64,000 nt of DNA, taken from Metabacillus sp. B2-18. GTDB taxonomy: Bacteria; Bacillota; Bacilli; Bacillales; Bacillaceae. The stretch covers positions 3,819,501 to 3,883,500 of the forward strand of contig NZ_CP088245.1 of assembly GCF_021117275.1 (NCBI RefSeq), in the 5' to 3' direction. Within the stretch, counting starts at the first letter, position 1; each line of letters starts with the position of its first letter. The notes beneath the pieces are model-generated. The model had not been told where the DNA came from, did not search any database, and was given only the letters and a program-made list of their open reading frames with translations. Position numbers and translations under genes: made by a program. Shown here one piece after another: positions 1 through 9,185 of this stretch.

Positions 1-365
1 ATATTTGTTATTGTTGGCCAAACTTCTCCTTTTCTGTCCTCGAGTGAAACCTCCACCGGAAGGTCAATCGAGTTACGGCGGACAACCGCTGTTACATTTT
101 CGGTTTCACTAAGTTCTTTTAGATGCTCCTTATTAATTTGTTGATATCCTTCCTTCTCCGTTTGTTTTCCTGAAACAGAAACTTCTGTAATAATTTGTTG
201 CGATTGTATTTCTTCCGTCATGCTCTTTTGAACACCGAACCCAATTGAAGCCAAAACAATTAAAAAGGCACATGCCATTGTGGTTGCTAAAATGGTCATA
301 AAAACCCTAAGCCGATTTTTCTTCATATTTTTCAACATAAGTTTTAATTGATCATTAAACTTCAA
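1..365 (-). CDS. ytrF: YtrF-like ABC permease, N-terminal part (runs off left edge)
   Basis: First ~121 residues of an FtsX/MacB-type permease; the rest lies beyond base 1. I read it from a TTG at 363-365, overlapping the stop of the ATPase gene, a typical coupled start. The product begins MKFNDQLKLMLKNMKKNR, followed by a hydrophobic helix at about residues 19-44 (VFMTILATTMACAFLIVLAS) and then a hydrophilic stretch, as expected for the first membrane helix and extracytoplasmic domain of this family. From memory it closely resembles B. subtilis YtrF, the large permease of the YtrBCDEF exporter. It is probably co-transcribed from the ytrA promoter. The TTG start is inferred, because no ATG precedes the helix in frame with a better ribosome site. 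Confidence 0.82.
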   Translation of the reverse strand, partial: MKFNDQLKLMLKNMKKNRLRVFMTILATTMACAFLIVLASIGFGVQKSMTEEIQSQQIITEVSVSGKQTEKEGYQQINKEHLKELSETENVTAVVRRNSIDLPVEVSLEDRKGEVWPTITN

Positions 366-1053
366 CGAAAGCACCACCTTTTGACAGCACTCCATCTTGT
401 AAATGAAATTGATGATTGCTTATTTTCGCTACTTCATCATCGTGTGTAATAATACAAAATGTAATTCCTTTTTCTAAGTTTAAGCTTCTTATTAAATCTA
501 ATATTTCTAATTCAGTTTCTGTATCGAGACTTCCAGTTGGTTCATCAGCAAGAATAATACTTGGCTTTGTAATTAATGCTCGTGCAATACTTACGCGTTG
601 TTGTTGTCCCCCCGATAATTCATTTGGATAGTGACTCGCGTGTTCATGTAAACCTACATTTTGTAATAAATCCATGACTTGTTTTTTTCGCTCAGGGGAA
701 GGTACCCCTTTTAAGGTAAGAGGAAGCTCCACATTCTCAAATGTCGTTAAACTTGGAATGAGCTGAAAGCTTTGAAAAATAAAACCAAAGTGACTCAATC
801 GAAACTTTGCCCATTCTTTTTCATTAAAGTTTGTTACATTGTTTTCATGGATGATCAATTCGCCCTCAGTAGGCGATATATAACCTGAGATTAAATTCAG
901 CAAAGTGGATTTTCCAGAACCACTTCGACCAACAATTGTCGCGATCTCACCTTGCTTTATGTTAAATGTTACATTTTTCAAAACTGGAATTTCTTTTTCT
1001 GTTCCTTTTTTTCCCACTCTAAAGGAATGACTCAAGTTCTTAACCTCAATCAT
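355..1053 (-). CDS. ytrE: YtrE ABC transporter ATP-binding subunit
   Basis: 232-residue ATPase of the LolD/MacB class, which powers FtsX-like permeases. Visible motifs are Walker A GRSGSGKST at about residue 42, Q-loop FGFIFQSF, signature LSGGQQQRVSIARAL, Walker B IILADEPTGSLD and an H-loop ITHDDEVA. Family knowledge says it pairs with YtrF. It lies 21 bp downstream of the permease gene and overlaps the ytrF start, so it belongs to the ytrA-led operon. In B. subtilis this operon is induced by certain cell-wall antibiotics and its exact substrate is unresolved. Confidence 0.95.
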   Translation of the reverse strand: MIEVKNLSHSFRVGKKGTEKEIPVLKNVTFNIKQGEIATIVGRSGSGKSTLLNLISGYISPTEGELIIHENNVTNFNEKEWAKFRLSHFGFIFQSFQLIPSLTTFENVELPLTLKGVPSPERKKQVMDLLQNVGLHEHASHYPNELSGGQQQRVSIARALITKPSIILADEPTGSLDTETELEILDLIRSLNLEKGITFCIITHDDEVAKISNHQFHLQDGVLSKGGAFVEV

Positions 1054-1074
1054 ATACCTTCTCCTCCATTACAT

Positions 1075-2031
1075 TTATTTTTGTTTTTTATAAATAGCAA
1101 AATAACTAATGATAAATCCAATACCTGCACCGATTGCAGCTCCAATAATGTAACCGACCATATCTTCTTGGGATGAAGACATATACCCCAATGTACTGAA
1201 TCCTAAGATTCCTAGAACGATAACGATGACTTGGGCAGGTCTTTCCATCCATCTCCACACAAAGAATGAGCCGTTTCGTTCAAATGGATGTTTTTGAAAA
1301 GCATAATAACCAATACTAAAAAATAGTAAACTACTAATAAAAGGTAAAAGTAAACTTTTAACAGGAAAATGACCATACGTAAAAAACAAATAAGAAATAG
1401 GTGATAGATTGTAAACAGCAGATTCAAATGAGCGATCAATGTTAACTTCAGGGTAAAATAATATTCCAATTTGAATAAGTGATAATCCAAATACAAGAAT
1501 CGGAAATACACTCACTGTAAATGCTACTAATCCTTGAGCCAATGGGTTACCGGTAAACGCTCCCGCAGAAAATGTAACACTATACAGTAGCAACAATGCA
1601 CCCAATAAATACAAATAAAACTCTGTAAAATAAAGAACTGGAATATCTATAAACAGGATTAGTATAGCCGTTATTGTAAATGAAATGACCCAACTTAGAA
1701 TAATACTTACGGCACCTACACTCCATTTCGTTAGGTAAATACTTCCCCTTGAAAAAGGCAGCGTCAGAGTAAATTCCATATTTCCATTACTTCTCTCCAC
1801 ACCAATTTGCACAATGGCTAGTGTTATAACAAACACACATAATAAAAATGCTGAACCAAAATGTTGTAGATCAATCTCTTTTAAATCTTCGGGAAGATTC
1901 TTTATATTTATTAAATTTAAATATTCCAGCCATATTTGTGCTGGCAGAAGAAACGAAATAAAGAGGACCATGATTAATAATTGAACCCAATGTTTCTTTA
2001 TTTCATGTTTTAATAAATCAGGAGCTACCAT
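1075..2031 (-). CDS. ytrC: YtrC/YtrD-type ABC permease
   Basis: 318-residue integral membrane protein with roughly eight hydrophobic segments (for example LLIMVLFISFLLPAQIW near residue 20 and a C-terminal IIGAAIGAGIGFIISYFAI). Length and the ELTLPFSR-like cytoplasmic stretch (FTLTLPFSRGSIYL) fit the ABC-2-type permeases YtrC and YtrD of B. subtilis. Only one such gene is present here, where B. subtilis has two adjacent paralogues. Its start overlaps the end of the ytrB reading frame by 7 bp. With ytrB damaged, this permease may lack its ATPase unless the frameshift is a sequencing error. Confidence 0.82.
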   Translation of the reverse strand: MVAPDLLKHEIKKHWVQLLIMVLFISFLLPAQIWLEYLNLINIKNLPEDLKEIDLQHFGSAFLLCVFVITLAIVQIGVERSNGNMEFTLTLPFSRGSIYLTKWSVGAVSIILSWVISFTITAILILFIDIPVLYFTEFYLYLLGALLLLYSVTFSAGAFTGNPLAQGLVAFTVSVFPILVFGLSLIQIGILFYPEVNIDRSFESAVYNLSPISYLFFTYGHFPVKSLLLPFISSLLFFSIGYYAFQKHPFERNGSFFVWRWMERPAQVIVIVLGILGFSTLGYMSSSQEDMVGYIIGAAIGAGIGFIISYFAIYKKQK

Positions 2032-2902
2032 CTTCGCTTCCCTCCAAACTTTGCAATAAAGATTTCTTCCAAACTTACTGGAAGCTCATTCCAAATTTTA
2101 GGTTCATGTGAGCGTAACCACTCATGACTTTCCCGATCCTCCTGTTTCATAACAACTGTATAAAAAACACCGGTGGACTCTAAGATTGGAATGCCCCTCT
2201 TTCTCATCTCTAACGTTAAATCTTGATTGAAAGCCAATTGTAATTTCACATAATTCTCCTTTAAATCATCTACATTCAGTACATCTGTGAGCTGATTATC
2301 TTCTAAAAAGGCAATGCGATTACAAATTCGTTCTATGTCTTCGAGTCTGTGTGATGTTATTAAGATAGTCGTATTTCTATGAGCAACTTCATCAATCATT
2401 AATTGCAAAAGATCGTGCCTTGTTACGGCATCAATTCCATCTGTTGGTTCGTCAAGTAAAATAACAGCAGGACGGATCGCAAATGCAAGAATAAGACCCA
2501 ATTGTTTTTTTAACCCTGTGGAAAGTTCACGATATTTTTTGTTTCTGGTACTCCGTAGCGATTCATTAGTTCATTTGCATACGTTACATCAAAGTCCGGA
2601 TAGAGTGTACGGAGTGTTCTAACAAGTTGTTTATAGCTATACCGATCATAGGCAGGATTTTGAACTGGCATATATATCACTTTTCTTTTTACAAGAGGAT
2701 GATCAAAAATGGACACATTTTCAAACAGCACTTCACCCTTTTCTGGTTGAATAATTTGTTGTATGCACCGTAATAAGGTTGTTTTTCCAGAACCATTTCT
2801 TCCTAATAAGCCAAAAATTTCGCCTGATTCAAGAGTAAGGTCAATCTCTTTAAGAACCTCAACTCCATCAAGTGTTTTTGTCAGTTTTTTTATTTGTAGC
2901 AT
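2025..2902 (-). pseudogene. ytrB: ytrB, ABC ATPase interrupted by a single-base frameshift
   Basis: Two adjacent reading frames form one ATPase of about 292 residues. The N-terminal frame (2510-2902) has Walker A GRNGSGKTT and ends prematurely; the second frame (from about 2545 to 2025) carries the signature RELSTGLKKQL, Walker B VILLDEPTDGID and H-loop ITSHRLED. The switch falls at a run of six T on the plus strand (2535-2540): adding one base restores a continuous ...ETKKYRELSTG... product. The total length then equals the expected YtrB length. Either a recent inactivating deletion or a homopolymer read error explains it; the sequence alone cannot tell which. The second frame has no proper ribosome site, so it is not a separate gene. 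Confidence 0.85.
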
Positions 2903-3284
2903 GGGAATCCCCCCCTACTTCCTTCCTGATTTCATCAATCCACTCATGAATATAGTTAAAGTCAATACCAGCATAAAACGCATCAATAATTAGCGGCTTT
3001 AATTGGTCCTTAATCATTTCCATCTTCCTTTCATCTAGTGATTCTCCCGTATTTTCTGACACAAAGGTTCCACGCCCACGTAATGTCTCAATTATCCCTT
3101 GTCTTTCAAGCTCCTTATAAGCCTTACTAACAGTGTTTGGGTTTGCAACAATCATGGTGGATAATTCTCGAACAGATGGAAGCTTGTCACCAGACTTTAA
3201 TACCCCTTTAAAACATAGCTCCTTCATCTGCTGAATAATTTGCTCATAAATGGGAGTTGAACTTCTCGGATCTATTTGGATCAT
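2868..3284 (-). CDS. ytrA: YtrA, GntR-family transcriptional repressor
   Basis: 138-residue regulator of the short YtrA subfamily of GntR proteins. The winged helix occupies about residues 10-78 (PIYEQIIQQMKE, LPSVRELSTMIVANPNTVSKAYKELE, TLRGRGTFVS), followed by a short helical tail used for dimerisation and effector binding. It heads the operon, and its 3' end overlaps the ytrB start by 35 bp. In B. subtilis YtrA represses its own operon; a matching operator lies immediately upstream here at 3323-3347. The C-terminal tail is lysine/threonine-rich and somewhat longer than the relative I remember. Confidence 0.93.
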   Translation of the reverse strand: MIQIDPRSSTPIYEQIIQQMKELCFKGVLKSGDKLPSVRELSTMIVANPNTVSKAYKELERQGIIETLRGRGTFVSENTGESLDERKMEMIKDQLKPLIIDAFYAGIDFNYIHEWIDEIRKEVGGDSHATNKKTDKNT

Positions 3285-3322
3285 CGTTTCTCCCTACTTT
3301 CTTATCATTTTATATTGATCTA

Positions 3323-3347
3323 TGTGTATTACATCATGTAGTACACT
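3323..3347 (-). promoter_or_regulatory. YtrA operator
   Basis: On the minus strand the site reads AGTGTA-N13-TACACA, an inverted repeat matching the YtrA operator I remember for B. subtilis (AGTGTA-13 bp-TACACT) with one mismatch. It sits just downstream of the promoter at 3352-3380, overlapping the predicted transcription start, a good position for repression. Confidence 0.82.
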
Positions 3348-3351
3348 TTGT

Positions 3352-3380
3352 ACATTACGCCAACTCTTTAAAATTGTCAA
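3352..3380 (-). promoter_or_regulatory. sigma-A promoter of the ytr operon
   Basis: Minus-strand -35 TTGACA (3375-3380), 17-bp spacer, -10 TAATGT (3352-3357), about 70 bp upstream of the ytrA start. Confidence 0.75.
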
Positions 3381-3410
3381 TAAAATACAGATATTTTTTC
3401 CGAAAATAAA

Positions 3411-3432
3411 AAAAGGACCAGTTGGCCCTTTT
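3411..3432 (-). terminator. Terminator after the ytzC/small-gene operon
   Basis: Minus strand AAAAGGGCC-AACT-GGTCCTTTT hairpin (one G-T wobble) continuing into a T run; directly follows the stop of the 55-residue gene. Confidence 0.8.
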
Positions 3433-3433
3433 A

Positions 3434-3601
3434 TCATTCGTCTTCTACTCTCTGCTTAGATTTAATTGGCTGACCCTTTTTTGCATTTTTAGCTTTTGTT
3501 TCTTTAATTGGATCATAATCCTGACCAAGCTCTAGATCATTGCTGTTAACACCGTTTTTTGTTTTCTGCTCAGGGTTATTTTGCTTTGATCGTTTTTTCA
3601 T
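3434..3601 (-). CDS. Small basic hydrophilic protein, 55 residues, coupled to ytzC
   Basis: The start codon overlaps the ytzC stop (ATGA, 3598-3601), and a GGGGA ribosome site lies 9 bases upstream inside ytzC, so translation is probably coupled. The product begins MKKRSKQNNPEQKTKNGV and ends IKSKQRVEDE; it is rich in K, N, Q, D and E, with no hydrophobic segment or cysteine. That composition resembles small spore core proteins of Bacillus, but I do not recognise a family and do not assign a function. It is immediately followed by a strong terminator, which supports it being the last gene of a two-gene operon. Confidence 0.72.
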   Translation of the reverse strand: MKKRSKQNNPEQKTKNGVNSNDLELGQDYDPIKETKAKNAKKGQPIKSKQRVEDE

Positions 3602-3870
3602 CGCTCAGCATCCCCTTTAAGAATCATCTTATTTTGAAGTTCTTGAAGTTGTAATCTCATACGATAAAGCTGATCTTGTTGCTGATCATTTGCACTTAAT
3701 GAAAGATGATTAATTTCGTTAACAGAATCCTCTAGTCCTTGAAGTGCTTTTGTATATTCTGTTTCATTATAATGCTCTTGTTGTGCTCCAGTTTTATATT
3801 GTTCACGAGCATATTCAATTGCGTCCGTACAGCGTTGTAAATATTCATTAACAGATTGTCTTGTTGCCAT
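3598..3870 (-). CDS. ytzC: YtzC, DUF2524 protein
   Basis: 90-residue acidic-to-neutral helical protein of unknown function, recognised as YtzC (DUF2524) by its MATRQSVNEYLQRC start and LSANDQQQDQLYRMRLQLQE segment. I chose the ATG at 3868-3870 because a GGAGGAG site lies 7 bases upstream; a longer reading to 3912 would start before that site. Heptad-like leucine and glutamine spacing suggests a coiled coil. It sits between ytrA and ytqA as in B. subtilis and is transcribed away from ytqA. Confidence 0.88.
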   Translation of the reverse strand: MATRQSVNEYLQRCTDAIEYAREQYKTGAQQEHYNETEYTKALQGLEDSVNEINHLSLSANDQQQDQLYRMRLQLQELQNKMILKGDAER

Positions 3871-4050
3871 GTCCATCTCCTCCAAACGATATGAAGTCAA
3901 TTGAAGCTTCATCAGTTATATTGTTTACAACGGATGAAAAAACTTGTGTTCAAATATATGGAAAGCCATCAAGTAATCTGTCTTTCCTGAAGCTTAAATG
4001 GTAAAATGATTAGATGGAAATTTGACATACTATTAAAGGAGGTTTCTATT

Positions 4051-5585
<1,535 letters not shown>

Positions 5586-5610
5586 AGGCGCCCTCATTAG
5601 GCGCCTTTTA
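5586..5610. terminator. Bidirectional terminator between ytqB and ytpB
   Basis: AGGCGCC-ctcatta-GGCGCCT followed by a short T run; lies between convergent genes that stop at 5585 and 5616. Confidence 0.82.
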
Positions 5611-5615
5611 GTTCA

Positions 5616-6695
5616 TTAGGAACTTTTTTTCCAAGGGAATTTTTGAATTGTACGATATGCTCTTCCATTAAAATAAAAGAAAAAAGAGGTTATTCCACCT
5701 AACTTTATTAATCTTTTTGCTAATTTATTAAGCTCTTTCCTTGATGCAACCTTATCATCTGATAAATACACTCCAAGTAATCCCCGATTAATCAAGCGAT
5801 GAAAATTCTCATGTGGAATCCCTTTCAAGTGAATATCTGCCTTCTCAACGAAGTACTCCAATCTATTGATCATGACTTCTTCTGACGAATAATAGCTACA
5901 AAAATTCAAGTCTCCACCCTGTTGATCCTCTTCTTGGTCAATTAAATAATCGAGCAGAATATGAAGACCCTGGATATAAGGGAAATAGCTGTCCATTATT
6001 TGTTTAGCTTGATTCTCTTCAAACCCTTCTTGAAAAGCATATGCTACTAAACAAAAAATACCAAGAGTTGATCCTGTACAAGCTGAAAACTCATACCATT
6101 CCATTTGGGGTACATTTCCTCTATGTCGTTCAAACCAATCCTCAAGGCGTGACACTCGTTCATCCTTTTTAACATGCTTATGTACCTGAAGATCGCAATA
6201 ATAATTTGATAATTCTAGTAAATACTTTGATATCAAAGGATAGTGTTGTAAGTCCGATAAAACATTTTGACATGTTTGAACTAACTCATGAAGATAGCCA
6301 CCATCATCCTGATCTTCCCTAAATTGGTAATAATTTTTACAAGGAGCACCGCATGATAAAGCATCTAACATAGACTGGTGAAGCATGCGAAAATCAACAG
6401 GATCCAGAGAAGTACTTCGATCACAAAGATTATCTAGATAATCACTTATTGTTTGATAAGCAACAATAAATTCGATGCATTGCTGTTTATGCTGACCTGA
6501 AATCATTGATAAAATTGCTCCACCTTCACAGTGAAACTCTTTTTCCTGTATACTATTTAATGCTTGTATCCTTAATTCCCTATTCGGTATGCTTTCTGCT
6601 TTCTCTTTCCAATGCTTTATATAAAAATGGGTGATGGGAAATATTTCTTTATATACCTTAGTCATTAACCTAATCGGATGCTGGGGTACTGTCAA
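5616..6695 (-). CDS. ytpB: YtpB, tetraprenyl-beta-curcumene synthase
   Basis: 359-residue large terpene cyclase of the DUF2600 family. The diagnostic aspartate-rich motif is DYLDNLCDRS (about residue 87), with a second acidic cluster DYLIDQEEDQQGGD near residue 254. In B. subtilis YtpB cyclises long-chain polyprenyl diphosphate to tetraprenyl-beta-curcumene in sesquarterpene synthesis. I prefer a TTG start at 6695: an AAGAGGTG site lies about 9 bases upstream, whereas the GTG at 6707 overlaps that site. It is followed in the genome by ytpA upstream on the same strand, as in B. subtilis. Confidence 0.87.
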   Translation of the reverse strand: MTVPQHPIRLMTKVYKEIFPITHFYIKHWKEKAESIPNRELRIQALNSIQEKEFHCEGGAILSMISGQHKQQCIEFIVAYQTISDYLDNLCDRSTSLDPVDFRMLHQSMLDALSCGAPCKNYYQFREDQDDGGYLHELVQTCQNVLSDLQHYPLISKYLLELSNYYCDLQVHKHVKKDERVSRLEDWFERHRGNVPQMEWYEFSACTGSTLGIFCLVAYAFQEGFEENQAKQIMDSYFPYIQGLHILLDYLIDQEEDQQGGDLNFCSYYSSEEVMINRLEYFVEKADIHLKGIPHENFHRLINRGLLGVYLSDDKVASRKELNKLAKRLIKLGGITSFFFYFNGRAYRTIQKFPWKKSS

Positions 6696-6747
6696 AGGGG
6701 TTGTCACCTCTTGTATATAGAATAAAGTTAAAGCATTTTATAGTGTT

Positions 6748-7542
6748 TTACTTTTGATCATGTGAATGGGCGTCAAAAAACCTCTTCGCCGTTTCAAAAA
6801 CTATTTCTTGCTCTGGCTCATTAAAAATTTCATGATAAAGCCCTTTCCACTCTTTATAATTTTTCTCATGAAGATCTACTTTGTTAAACCATGCTTTCAC
6901 AAGTGACTTGTCAACAATCTTGTCTGCGCCGCCTTGCATAAGTAGTAACGGTACATCCTGAAATTTACCAACCTGATTTTGTGCTTCTTCCATAGCCTTT
7001 ATTAACTCACGGTACCATCTTACGGAAACCTTTGTCACATATAAAGAATCATTTTCATCAATCTCCTGTACAGCTTTACTTCGAGTAGCAAGACCAACAT
7101 TCAATTGTGACTGTACTTTAAAAGATGGCATAATTAAATTCAAGCCTCTTGAAGCAAGCTCAAGCGCCTTATTAGGTTTAAATAATATTCCCAAGCAAGG
7201 AGACGATAGAATTACTGCCTTCACATCATGATGCTTTTCCTGCAAGGCACGAATAACAATAAGGCCTCCCATGCTATGACCTAATAAAAATAGCGGAGCA
7301 CCAAATTTCTTTGCTTCCGTAATCCACTCATTCACTTCTTTTATATATTCATCAAAAGATTCTATGTGTCCTCTTCTTCTGGTTGTAGTTCCTTGACCTG
7401 GTAAATCACCGATTACAACATGATATCCAGCTAATCTCCACATTTCTACAAGCATTTTATAGCGACCATGATGTTCAGCAGCTCCATGGACAATAACAAT
7501 ACATCCCTTTACATCATCTGTTTCAGCTTCCCATTTCCACAT
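6748..7542 (-). CDS. ytpA: YtpA, lysophospholipase-type alpha/beta hydrolase
   Basis: 264-residue serine hydrolase of the monoglyceride lipase/lysophospholipase L2 group. Visible are the oxyanion motif VHGAAEHHGRY near the N terminus, nucleophile elbow GHSMGG at about residue 92, acid residue in MQGGADKIVD and catalytic histidine in LYHEIFNE. No signal peptide, so cytoplasmic. In B. subtilis YtpA is linked to synthesis of the phospholipid antibiotic bacilysocin. GAAAGGAG precedes the ATG. It sits 40-50 bp upstream of ytpB on the same strand and may be co-transcribed. Confidence 0.9.
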   Translation of the reverse strand: MWKWEAETDDVKGCIVIVHGAAEHHGRYKMLVEMWRLAGYHVVIGDLPGQGTTTRRRGHIESFDEYIKEVNEWITEAKKFGAPLFLLGHSMGGLIVIRALQEKHHDVKAVILSSPCLGILFKPNKALELASRGLNLIMPSFKVQSQLNVGLATRSKAVQEIDENDSLYVTKVSVRWYRELIKAMEEAQNQVGKFQDVPLLLMQGGADKIVDKSLVKAWFNKVDLHEKNYKEWKGLYHEIFNEPEQEIVFETAKRFFDAHSHDQK

Positions 7543-7670
7543 AATGCTGCCTCTCCTTTCACTATCTTCTCTTTTTAAATATCTATGGAAATCAACATTT
7601 TAGTATTATAAACCAGTGGTATAATAAACGAATAAAAGTATATTCTTTCCATTAGAAAGGAATGACAAAC

Positions 7671-8183
7671 ATGATTTATCCATTTAAAGACAAAGAGCCC
7701 CAAATCTCTGAATCAGCTTTCATTGCAGATTATGTAACAATTACCGGTGATGTAATTGTCGGAGATGAATCAAGCATATGGTTTCAAACAGTCATCCGCG
7801 GAGATGTTTCACCAACAATTATAGGTAAGCGTGTGAATATTCAGGATTTATGTTGTCTTCATCAAAGTCCTAACAAACCACTAATCCTCGAAGATGACGT
7901 GACTGTTGGCCATAGTGTCGTTCTACATAGTAGCATTATTCGCAAGAAAGCTTTAATTGGTATGGGTTCCATCATTTTAGATGGTGCAGAAATTGGTGAA
8001 GGAGCCTTTATTGGAGCAGGTAGTCTTGTTCCTCCCGGAAAAAAAATACCCCCTAACACGCTTGCTCTTGGTCGACCAGCAAAGGTTGTAAGATCACTAA
8101 CTCAAGAAGATATAAAAGATATGGAACGAATCCGTCGTGAATATGTTGAAAAAGGACAATATTATAAATCCATAAAAAAATAG
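7671..8183 (+). CDS. ytoA: YtoA, gamma-carbonic-anhydrase-like hexapeptide-repeat protein
   Basis: 170-residue left-handed beta-helix protein. Hexapeptide repeats run from residue ~10 to ~130 (ISESAFIADYVTITGDVIVG..., IGMGSIILDGAEIGEGAFIG). Three histidines expected to bind the metal are present (CCLHQ, VGHSVVLH), so it could be an active gamma-class carbonic anhydrase, although most YrdA/YtoA relatives lack a proven activity. The ATG at 7671 is chosen over 7662 because AGAAAGGA sits directly before 7662 but 10 bases before 7671. A strong terminator follows 70 bp downstream. Confidence 0.9.
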   Translation: MIYPFKDKEPQISESAFIADYVTITGDVIVGDESSIWFQTVIRGDVSPTIIGKRVNIQDLCCLHQSPNKPLILEDDVTVGHSVVLHSSIIRKKALIGMGSIILDGAEIGEGAFIGAGSLVPPGKKIPPNTLALGRPAKVVRSLTQEDIKDMERIRREYVEKGQYYKSIKK

Positions 8184-8559
8184 GCACCATGAATAATTTT
8201 TATGGATTTGCACATTACATAAAGTCTTTTTAAAGAATAAAAAATTCACCAATGAAACTTGGCGATAAGCCAAGTTTTTCTAATCTTTCTTATTATGTTA
8301 CCACCCTCTACCTTTCCATACCACTTTCAAAATCTTCTTTCATAAATTGTTTAAAAATGACTCAGGACAGACACAAATGCCTCTACTTCTTACATATTAT
8401 ACCTATCTTAAGAAAATAATTTCATTTCATAATGTTTATTTAGCTATCATTAATTTTTTGAAAATTATGTGAAGCAATTTTTTACATTATCTTATTATTA
8501 ACTAAATAATCATCAACTAAAATAATAGTAAAGGGGTAAAAAAAAGGAGCGTTCCTAAG
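8184..8559 (+). other. Noncoding gap with one terminator
   Basis: 376 bases between ytoA and the PAP2 gene. It holds the ytoA terminator (8255-8279) and then an AT-rich stretch without a convincing reading frame. The last 100 bases presumably contain the promoter of the next gene, but I see no clear -35/-10 pair. Confidence 0.6.
8255..8279 (+). terminator. Terminator after ytoA
   Basis: AAACTTGGC-GATAA-GCCAAGTTT, perfect 9-bp stem followed by T residues. Confidence 0.85.
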
Positions 8560-9114
8560 ATGAAAACAAGGCTTTTATCGAACATGTATGATTTTGAATG
8601 CAGGCTGTTTCGAAGTGTAAACCGTCATTTTGATCAAAAGATTCTAAATTTCTATTTTCGCAATATTACACATCTTGGTGGAGCTATTATCACAATCACG
8701 GTTTGTCTTTGTCTTATGTTTTTCACAAAAGGTAACGTACAAACTACAAGCATTGCTAGTGGATTATCACTTCTTTTAAGCCATCTTCCCGTGGCTATGG
8801 TTAAAAAACTGTATCCACGTAAAAGACCTTACATTGCACTTGTAGAAACAAAAGTACCTGCAAATCCATTGGAAGATCATTCCTTTCCATCAGGACATAC
8901 AACTGCTATTTTTTCTGTTATCATTCCATTTATTTTATTTATGCCACAATTTGCACTTATTCTTTTACCAGTTGCTATAAGTGTAGGTTTATCAAGAATG
9001 TATCTTGGCTTACATTACCCTTCAGATGTTCTGGCTGGATGTTTACTTGGAAGCTCTGCTGGATTTGTTAGCTACACAATTTGCCATGAAATATTGTATA
9101 AGGGCTTTCTTTAA
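8560..9114 (+). CDS. PAP2-family membrane phosphatase
   Basis: 184-residue membrane protein with the three phosphatase signatures of the PAP2 superfamily: KKLYPRKRP (motif 1), PSGHT at about residue 110 (motif 2) and SRMYLGLHYPSDV (motif 3, catalytic histidine). About five membrane helices surround them. Bacterial relatives dephosphorylate undecaprenyl pyrophosphate or lipid phosphates on the outer face of the membrane. An AAAGGAG site lies 9 bases before the ATG. The next gene, a GT4 glycosyltransferase, follows after 70 bp and may belong to the same lipid-related unit. Exact substrate unknown. Confidence 0.88.
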   Translation: MKTRLLSNMYDFECRLFRSVNRHFDQKILNFYFRNITHLGGAIITITVCLCLMFFTKGNVQTTSIASGLSLLLSHLPVAMVKKLYPRKRPYIALVETKVPANPLEDHSFPSGHTTAIFSVIIPFILFMPQFALILLPVAISVGLSRMYLGLHYPSDVLAGCLLGSSAGFVSYTICHEILYKGFL

Positions 9115-9185
9115 CCTAAGTATGAACATAAAAATAGAAACTCATTAATGGTACCTTTCACTTTTTAGTAACTGGGGGGATTTAT

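Noticed and set aside
2025..2501. Separate small ABC ATPase gene
   Set aside because: It begins with the signature motif, has no Walker A and no ribosome site, and joins the preceding frame after a one-base correction.
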